The notes beneath the pieces are model-generated. The model was not told the origin of the DNA. It saw nothing but the letters and a program-made list of their open reading frames with translations, and did no database searches. 17,793 nucleotides of DNA from an uncultured Eubacterium sp. (GTDB lineage Bacteria; Bacillota_A; Clostridia; Lachnospirales; Lachnospiraceae): assembly GCA_947653505.1 (NCBI GenBank), contig CANTHI010000014.1, forward strand, positions 1 through 17,793. The letters are read 5' to 3'. Of the stretch, positions 14,210 to 17,793 are shown in pieces. The stretch's first letter is position 1; each line of letters begins with the position of its first letter. The translations under genes were made by a program, and so were the position numbers.

Positions 14210-14791
14210 ATGAAAAAATATATAAAAATGGGGATTTCAGCTGTACTGGTCATTGCGGTTATCGTAGGCTGCTATTTTTATATGACACACCGCAAGACGA
14301 TAGCAGCTGAGGATGCTGTGGAAATCACACAGCTGCAGCAGGTTTTGTCCAGGCAGCTTGACAGTGCTTACCCGCCGACACCGCGGGAAGTGGTCAGATT
14401 TTATAACCGTATTATCGAATGCGCTTACGAAGGCGGATATGATGAAGGCCAGTTTGAAAAGCTTATGGTGCAGGCGAGAAAGCTCCTGGATCAGGAACTG
14501 CTTCAGAATAATCCGCAGGATACATATAAAACACAGCTGCAGCAGGAAATCGCTTCTTACAAAGAAGATGAGATCCGGATTTTACAGACCAGAGTCTGTG
14601 ATTCTGATGAAGTGCGTTTCCGGGAGATTGAAGGACGTAAATGTGCTTATGTGCAGGCAACTTATTTTATCAAACAGGGAAAAAGCAATTTTACCAAGAC
14701 TTATCAGAGTTACCTGCTCCGGCAGGATCAGAACAAAGAATGGAAAATACTGGCATATCATCTGATAAAAGCAGAGGATGTGGAAGAATAG
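14210..14791 (+). CDS. Membrane-anchored hypothetical protein (DUF6715-like)
   Basis: This 193-residue protein has a basic start (KKYIK), one hydrophobic segment at about 8-25, then a soluble domain that would face outward. 'IVGC' at 18-21 fits a lipobox, but the hydrophobic run continues (YFYM) after the Cys, so a lipoprotein and a simple membrane anchor are both possible. The soluble part is mainly helical and Gln/Glu-rich ('YPPTPREVVRFYNRIIECAYEGGYDEGQFEKLMVQARKLLDQELL'), followed by strands ('CAYVQATYFIKQGKSNFTKTYQSYLLRQDQNKEWKILAYH'), a pattern seen in NTF2-like or small lipoprotein domains. It resembles what I recall as DUF6715, found in Lachnospiraceae. GGAAGGAGG is upstream. It sits between rnz and tsaD, 31 bases before the latter; its function is unknown. 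Confidence 0.8.
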   Translation: MKKYIKMGISAVLVIAVIVGCYFYMTHRKTIAAEDAVEITQLQQVLSRQLDSAYPPTPREVVRFYNRIIECAYEGGYDEGQFEKLMVQARKLLDQELLQNNPQDTYKTQLQQEIASYKEDEIRILQTRVCDSDEVRFREIEGRKCAYVQATYFIKQGKSNFTKTYQSYLLRQDQNKEWKILAYHLIKAEDVEE

Positions 14792-14822
14792 CGTTAAGTG
14801 ATAAGATAGGAGGGCAGTACGA

Positions 14823-15848
14823 TTGGACAGCAGTCAGGAAGTGAAAATACTGGCAATCGAAAGTTCCTGTGACGAAACAGCGGCGGCAGTTGTCGTAAAC
14901 GGAAGAGATGTCAGATCAAATATTATTTCCTCACAAATTGATATTCATACCTTATATGGAGGTGTGGTGCCGGAAATCGCATCACGCAAACATATAGAGC
15001 GTATCAATCAGGTGATCTGCAAAGCACTGGAAACAGCAGGAATGGCGCTGGATGATATGGACGCCATTGCCGTAACTTACGGTCCGGGGCTGATAGGAGC
15101 GCTTCTGGTAGGTGTGGCAGAAGCAAAGGCCATTGCATATGCAAAACAGATGCCACTGATCGGCGTTCATCATATTGAAGGCCACATGAGCGCCAATTAT
15201 ATAGAATATAAAGATCTGGAACCGCCATTTTTATGTCTGGTTGTATCCGGAGGGCATACACATCTGGTAAAAGTACTGGATTATGGTGTTTATGAAGTAG
15301 CAGGAAGGACGAGAGACGATGCGGCGGGAGAGGCTTTTGATAAAGTAGCAAGAGCGATTGGCCTGGGCTATCCGGGAGGACCAAAGATTGAAAAGGCTTC
15401 CCACGCAGGAAATGCAGATGCCATTCATTTCCCGCGGGCAAAGGTTAGCGGCAGTGCGTATGATTTTTCATTTAGCGGGTTAAAGTCCGCAGTGCTGAAT
15501 TACCTGAATGGATGTAACATGAAACAGATACCGGTAAAAACGGAAGATGTTGCTGCTTCGTTCCAAAAGGCCGTCATTGATGTACTGACGGACAATGCCA
15601 TGCAGGCGGCGGAGCAGTATCACGCAGAAAAATTCGCGCTGGCAGGCGGAGTGGCATCCAATGCAGTCCTGAGGCAGCGCATGGAAACGGCCTGTCAGGA
15701 GCATGGCATACAGTTTTACTGTCCTTCACCGGTGCTGTGTACAGATAATGCCGCGATGATCGGAACGGCAGCTTATTACCATTATCTGGCCGGCAGGCGG
15801 GATGACTGGAGTCTGAATGCCGTTGCGAATCTGAGACTGGGAAGCTAG
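14823..15848 (+). CDS. tsaD: TsaD, tRNA N6-threonylcarbamoyladenosine transferase
   Basis: This 341-residue cytoplasmic enzyme transfers the threonylcarbamoyl group to A37 of ANN-decoding tRNAs, together with TsaB and TsaE. It starts at TTG 14823: AGGAGGG (14808-14814) is 8 bases upstream, and no ATG lies near the conserved '[17 protein letters not shown]' start. Motifs: His117 and His121 in 'HHIEGH' (metal ligands), 'VSGGHTHLV', '[27 protein letters not shown]', '[14 protein letters not shown]', '[13 protein letters not shown]' and '[13 protein letters not shown]' with the metal-binding Asp. The stop codon TAG forms the first bases of a 165-bp inverted-repeat element, so the very end of the gene lies at the element's edge. 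The terminator at 16043-16137 probably ends the transcript. Confidence 0.97.
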   Translation: MDSSQEVKILAIESSCDETAAAVVVNGRDVRSNIISSQIDIHTLYGGVVPEIASRKHIERINQVICKALETAGMALDDMDAIAVTYGPGLIGALLVGVAEAKAIAYAKQMPLIGVHHIEGHMSANYIEYKDLEPPFLCLVVSGGHTHLVKVLDYGVYEVAGRTRDDAAGEAFDKVARAIGLGYPGGPKIEKASHAGNADAIHFPRAKVSGSAYDFSFSGLKSAVLNYLNGCNMKQIPVKTEDVAASFQKAVIDVLTDNAMQAAEQYHAEKFALAGGVASNAVLRQRMETACQEHGIQFYCPSPVLCTDNAAMIGTAAYYHYLAGRRDDWSLNAVANLRLGS

Positions 15849-16009
15849 TACATCGGTCACTAAATATCTCATAGTTTCACTTGTCTATTTTTCCGATAGC
15901 ACATGGCAAAAATCCTCAATGTACCCCGGTACACCTCCGGTTTTTGCCATGCACTCTCGAAAAAATATCCGGCGTGAACCTATGGGATATTTAATGATCG
16001 ATGTACTAG
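15845..16009. repeat. 165-bp imperfect inverted-repeat element (MITE-like or long hairpin)
   Basis: The two arms of about 81 bases are reverse complements at roughly three-quarters of positions, with one 1-base bulge. Perfect blocks include the ends CTAGTACATCG/CGATGTACTAG, TAAATATC/GATATTTA, CATAG/CTATG and CATGGCAAAAA/TTTTTGCCATG. The centre is TGTACC-CC-GGTACA (15920-15933). Several mismatches would be G-U pairs in RNA. The element begins in the tsaD stop codon. It has no coding capacity and no T-run. It could be a miniature inverted-repeat element, a non-coding hairpin RNA or a REP-like sequence; I cannot name a family. Confidence 0.9.
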
Positions 16010-16042
16010 TACAGCATTGCAGGCTGTTTACAGTTCTTTTGG

Positions 16043-16137
16043 AAATGTTAAAAAATAACCCGTCCGGATTCCGGATGAAGCAGCAGGGCCTTTAGGAAAA
16101 GAAGGCAGCACGACGGGTTGTTTTTTAACATTTTTTT
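16043..16137 (+). terminator. Long-stem terminator between tsaD and ispD
   Basis: A 22-base stem (16043-16064 with 16112-16133) pairs at every position, one of them G-U: AAATGTTAAAAAATAACCCGTC-side against GACGGGTTGTTTTTTAACATTT-side. T7 follows within 16131-16137. The loop is unusually long (47 bases) and holds a smaller CCGGATTCCGG repeat. It probably ends the tsaD transcript; as it lies 50 bases before ispD, attenuation of ispD is also possible. In field terms it is a rho-independent terminator with a large apical loop. Confidence 0.82.
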
Positions 16138-16138
16138 G

Positions 16139-16175
16139 TGGAAAGCTTTTTTATGGAAAGTTTTTTTATGGAAAG
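16139..16175 (+). repeat. Short tandem repeat in the ispD leader
   Basis: Units of 15 bases, TGGAAAGCTTTTTTA (16139-16153) and TGGAAAGTTTTTTTA (16154-16168), are followed by a third TGGAAAG (16169-16175) that runs into the ispD Shine-Dalgarno AAGGG. The T6/T7 runs are prone to slippage. Confidence 0.85.
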
Positions 16176-16187
16176 AAGGGATGATAG

Positions 16188-16877
16188 ATGAAATGCACCG
16201 CAATTGTGCTTGCGGCAGGACAGGGAAGCCGTATGAACAGCAATATACAAAAGCAGTTTATGACGCTGGAAGGTTATCCATTGATTTATTATGCTCTGCG
16301 TGCATTTGAACAAAGCAGGGTGGATGACATTATACTGGTAACAGGAGAAAAGGACATCGGGTACTGCAGGACAGAAATTGTCAGACGGTATCAGTTCCAG
16401 AAAGTAAGCAGGATCGTAGCCGGTGGCAGCGAGCGTTATCTGTCGGTATATGAGGGGCTGCGTGCAGCCACGGATGCCGGTCTGGTGCTGATTCACGATG
16501 GCGCAAGACCGCTCGTGACAGAGGCAGTGATCGAACGGACCATTCAGGCAGCTGCCGTATATGGTTCCGGCATCGCGGCCATGCCGGCAAAAGATACAGT
16601 AAAAATAGTAGATGAGGAGCATTTTGCGGTCCAGACCCCGCTGCGGGATACTGTCTGGATGATGCAGACGCCGCAGACGTTCCGGTATCAGGAGATTCTG
16701 CGTGCATATGAGGTGATTGCTGAAAGACAGATTGCAAATATTACAGATGATGCGATGGTAATGGAGCTGGCTTTTCAGCAGCCGGTGAAAATTGTGGAAG
16801 GCAGTTATGAGAATATCAAAGTGACGACACCGGAGGATTTGATGATTGCTGCTGTTTTTCTGAAGAACAGGGGATAG
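16188..16877 (+). CDS. ispD: IspD, 2-C-methyl-D-erythritol 4-phosphate cytidylyltransferase
   Basis: This 229-residue cytoplasmic enzyme joins CTP and MEP to give CDP-ME in the non-mevalonate isoprenoid pathway. AAGGG (16176-16180) lies 7 bases before the ATG. The nucleotide-binding loop 'VLAAGQGSRM' (7-16), with Lys22 in 'QKQF', the 'HDGARP' motif (103-108), 'AMPAKDTVK', 'MMQTPQTF' and 'NITDDAMVMEL' are all present, and 'SYENIKVTTPEDL' marks the C-terminal part. Family relatives include TarI/cytidylyltransferases for wall teichoic acid, but the HDGARP and TPQTF set with this length fits IspD best. No ispF partner lies next to it. It sits between the tRNA-modification cluster and tRNA-Ser genes, with a terminator and repeats in its leader; its own promoter is not evident. 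Confidence 0.91.
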   Translation: MKCTAIVLAAGQGSRMNSNIQKQFMTLEGYPLIYYALRAFEQSRVDDIILVTGEKDIGYCRTEIVRRYQFQKVSRIVAGGSERYLSVYEGLRAATDAGLVLIHDGARPLVTEAVIERTIQAAAVYGSGIAAMPAKDTVKIVDEEHFAVQTPLRDTVWMMQTPQTFRYQEILRAYEVIAERQIANITDDAMVMELAFQQPVKIVEGSYENIKVTTPEDLMIAAVFLKNRG

Positions 16878-16904
16878 TTATTTTTGGTGTCTGAACGCTG
16901 GGAG

Positions 16905-17012
16905 AGGGAATCTGTGCTGGCTGCTGTGACTTCGGAAGAATGCAGGAAGCCCTGACCTGGATAATTCCGAAGCCAGTGCCTTCCATCTGGTGTCAGCATA
17001 GCCACAATGGAA
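16905..17012 (+). other. Structured non-coding gap after ispD
   Basis: Two stem-loops can form. First: GTGCTGGC (16914-16921) with GCCAGTGC (16972-16979), enclosing CTTCGGAA (16930-16937) with TTCCGAAG (16965-16972); one G is shared. Second: TTCCAT (16981-16986) with ATGGAA (17007-17012), with an inner TGG/CCA pair. No T-run and no clear promoter. It may be the ispD 3' UTR or a small RNA; the rest of 16878-17059 is low-complexity A-rich sequence. Confidence 0.35.
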
Positions 17013-17059
17013 CAATTCAAAAATAAATGAAAAATAATTGAAAAAATAAAAAAAAGGTA

Positions 17060-17088
17060 TTGACAGAATGTAGAAAGGATGATATTAT
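17060..17088 (+). promoter_or_regulatory. Promoter for tRNA-Ser(UGA)
   Basis: Consensus -35 TTGACA (17060-17065), 17-base spacer and -10 TATTAT (17083-17088), preceded by an A-rich tract (17021-17056) that may act as an UP element. It lies about 45 bases before the tRNA. Confidence 0.85.
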
Positions 17089-17135
17089 CTGTTATGTTCT
17101 GATCCGGCGGGGACGCCAGAGGACAAGTAAATTAT

Positions 17136-17221
17136 GGAGAGGTATCGAAGTGGTCATAACGAGGCGGTCTTGAAAACCGTTTGTCCGCAAGGGCACATGG
17201 GTTCGAATCCCATCCTCTCCG
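17136..17221 (+). tRNA. tRNA-Ser(UGA)
   Basis: Acceptor stem GGAGAGG (17136-17142) pairs with CCTCTCC (17214-17220), with discriminator G17221. The anticodon stem GCGGT/ACCGT holds the loop CTTGAAA with anticodon TGA at 17171-17173. The T arm is seen in GGGTTCGAATCCC, and the extra arm is long (GTCC-GCAA-GGGC), as in type II serine tRNAs. The 3' CCA is not encoded, so RNase Z and the CCA-adding enzyme are needed. UGA reads UCA (and by wobble other UCN) codons. Confidence 0.96.
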
Positions 17222-17323
17222 TTTGCATATATTAGAAAAGAATTTCATCTGCTTATCATGGATTGTATAAACAGAGAAAACAATTTTTAATATAGGCGGG
17301 GCAGAGATGCCCGAAATGATTGT

Positions 17324-17349
17324 AAAAAGAATTCGTGAGAATTCTTTTT
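17324..17349 (+). terminator. Terminator hairpin between the two tRNA genes
   Basis: Perfect 11-bp stem AAAAAGAATTC (17324-17334) / GAATTCTTTTT (17339-17349) with loop GTGA; the 3' arm ends in T5. It is AT-rich. It probably ends the tRNA-Ser(UGA) transcript, although partial read-through would supply the second tRNA, since no promoter of its own is visible. Confidence 0.66.
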
Positions 17350-17406
17350 CTAATGTCTGCCGAAAGGTGGAGCAAAATAAGAGAAAGCTCGTGTTCGAGC
17401 AGCTAT

Positions 17407-17496
17407 GGAGAAGTACCCAAGCTGGCCGAAGGGACACCCCTGGAAAGGGTGCAGGTCGTTAATAGCGGCGCGAGGGTTCAAATCCCTCCTTCTCCG
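17407..17496 (+). tRNA. tRNA-Ser(GGA)
   Basis: Acceptor GGAGAAG (17407-17413) pairs with CTTCTCC (17489-17495), discriminator G17496. The anticodon stem CACCC/GGGTG holds the loop CTGGAAA with anticodon GGA (17442-17444). The extra arm is long (CAGGTCGTT-AATAGC-GGCGCG region), and the T arm GAGGGTTCAAATCCCTC is clear. CCA is not encoded. It reads UCC/UCU codons. The 185 bases between the two tRNAs hold a terminator hairpin and a small GCTCG-TGTT-CGAGC hairpin (17387-17400). Confidence 0.96.
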
Positions 17497-17526
17497 TTCG
17501 CTGGAAAATAAAGTAAAAAAAAGTTG

Positions 17527-17558
17527 TTGACAGGAAACAACAAATGTGCTATTATAAT
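17527..17558 (+). promoter_or_regulatory. Upstream promoter (P1) of a probable rRNA operon
   Basis: TTGACA (17527-17532) with TATTAT (17550-17555, 17-base spacer) or TATAAT (17553-17558, 20-base spacer); the two overlap as TATTATAAT. It is followed by a second promoter. Confidence 0.8.
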
Positions 17559-17651
17559 CTGGCTGTCGCGGAAAACGACAAAATAAAATGGTGTTGAAAG
17601 ATTGGGAAAAAAGAAGAAAAAAGTTAAAAATAAAAAAACTTAAAAAACTTC

Positions 17652-17680
17652 TTGACAAACATCTCAAACAATGCTATAAT
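17652..17680 (+). promoter_or_regulatory. Downstream promoter (P2) of a probable rRNA operon
   Basis: Consensus TTGACA (17652-17657), 17-base spacer and TATAAT (17675-17680), with an extended -10 TGC before it (TGCTATAAT). An A-rich stretch (17607-17648) precedes it, as in UP elements. Tandem near-consensus promoters are typical of rRNA operons. Confidence 0.88.
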
Positions 17681-17793
17681 GCAAAAGCCGCTGGGATAGC
17701 AAATACAGGAAAGAAAAGTAGAAGCTGTTAAAAGTGGTAAGAACCTTGATAATTGAACAGTGAAATAACCTTGAAAGATTCAGAATAATAGAA
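17681..17793 (+). other. Probable rRNA operon leader
   Basis: The sequence after P2 includes CTTGATAATTGAACAGTG and two copies of AACCTTGA (17742-17749 and 17767-17774), resembling leader and spacer sequences before 16S rRNA in Clostridia. The window ends before any 16S sequence, so the identification is inferred from the promoters and leader-like text. Confidence 0.62.

Noticed and set aside
15845..16009. Inverted repeat as an ordinary terminator for tsaD
   Set aside because: No T-run follows the stem and the arms are far longer than usual; a proper terminator lies further on at 16043-16137.
16905..17012. Signal recognition particle RNA or 6S RNA
   Set aside because: The SRP apical motif (a GGAAG tetraloop region next to AGCAG) is not present and the pairing does not give the 6S bubble; no match to either family.
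16805..17020. 71-codon minus-strand frame over the end of ispD
   Set aside because: No recognisable motif, no ribosome-binding site, and half of it is the reverse of ispD.
1..17793. CRISPR array, transposase, phage or toxin-antitoxin genes
   Set aside because: I found no regularly spaced repeats, no transposase or integrase motif and no small toxin-antitoxin gene pair.

Overview
The window looks like chromosomal core sequence from a low- to mid-GC Gram-positive anaerobe of class Clostridia, most likely family Lachnospiraceae. The evidence is gene order (ftsE-ftsX-ctpA-prfB; tsaE-tsaB-rimI with rnz and tsaD), purine-rich Shine-Dalgarno sites, small families typical of that group (DUF975, YcxB-like, DUF2752), and tRNA genes without an encoded CCA. 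This is inferred from protein content; no database was consulted.

Layout. 1-2387: end of ftsE, then ftsX and an S41 peptidase (ctpA), a cell-division and cell-wall cluster. 2395-4930: prfB with its own promoter and a classical programmed +1 frameshift, then homoserine dehydrogenase and a terminator. 4993-7137: tex on the minus strand. 7138-7401: a divergent control region with a good promoter in each direction. 7402-8648: an ANT(6)-like nucleotidyltransferase and a small membrane protein. 8630-9096: a 35-bp tandem duplication holding the 3' ends of two convergent genes, the second being a DUF2752 membrane protein. 9101-11058: a HExxH putative metalloprotease behind an extended -10 promoter, a DUF975 membrane protein and a YcxB-like protein.

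11109-15848: a tRNA-maturation and modification cluster, tsaE-tsaB-rimI-(zinc ribbon)-rnz-(anchored hypothetical)-tsaD. TsaB, TsaD and TsaE act together to make t6A37 in tRNA, RimI is a protein N-acetyltransferase, and RNase Z trims tRNA 3' ends. 15845-16187 is non-coding and structured: a 165-bp inverted-repeat element that starts in the tsaD stop codon, a long-stem terminator, and a short tandem repeat. Then come ispD (MEP isoprenoid pathway), a structured gap, tRNA-Ser(UGA) and tRNA-Ser(GGA). The window ends in two strong tandem promoters and a leader that very probably belongs to an rRNA operon lying just outside.

Most genes are ordinary housekeeping genes. The less ordinary features are the inverted-repeat element at the tsaD stop, the 35-bp duplication at the convergent gene ends, the AT-rich Shine-Dalgarno-less leader of rimI, the dyad on the metalloprotease promoter, and a possible structured RNA between ispD and the tRNAs. 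I found no CRISPR array, intact insertion sequence, prophage or clear new defence system.
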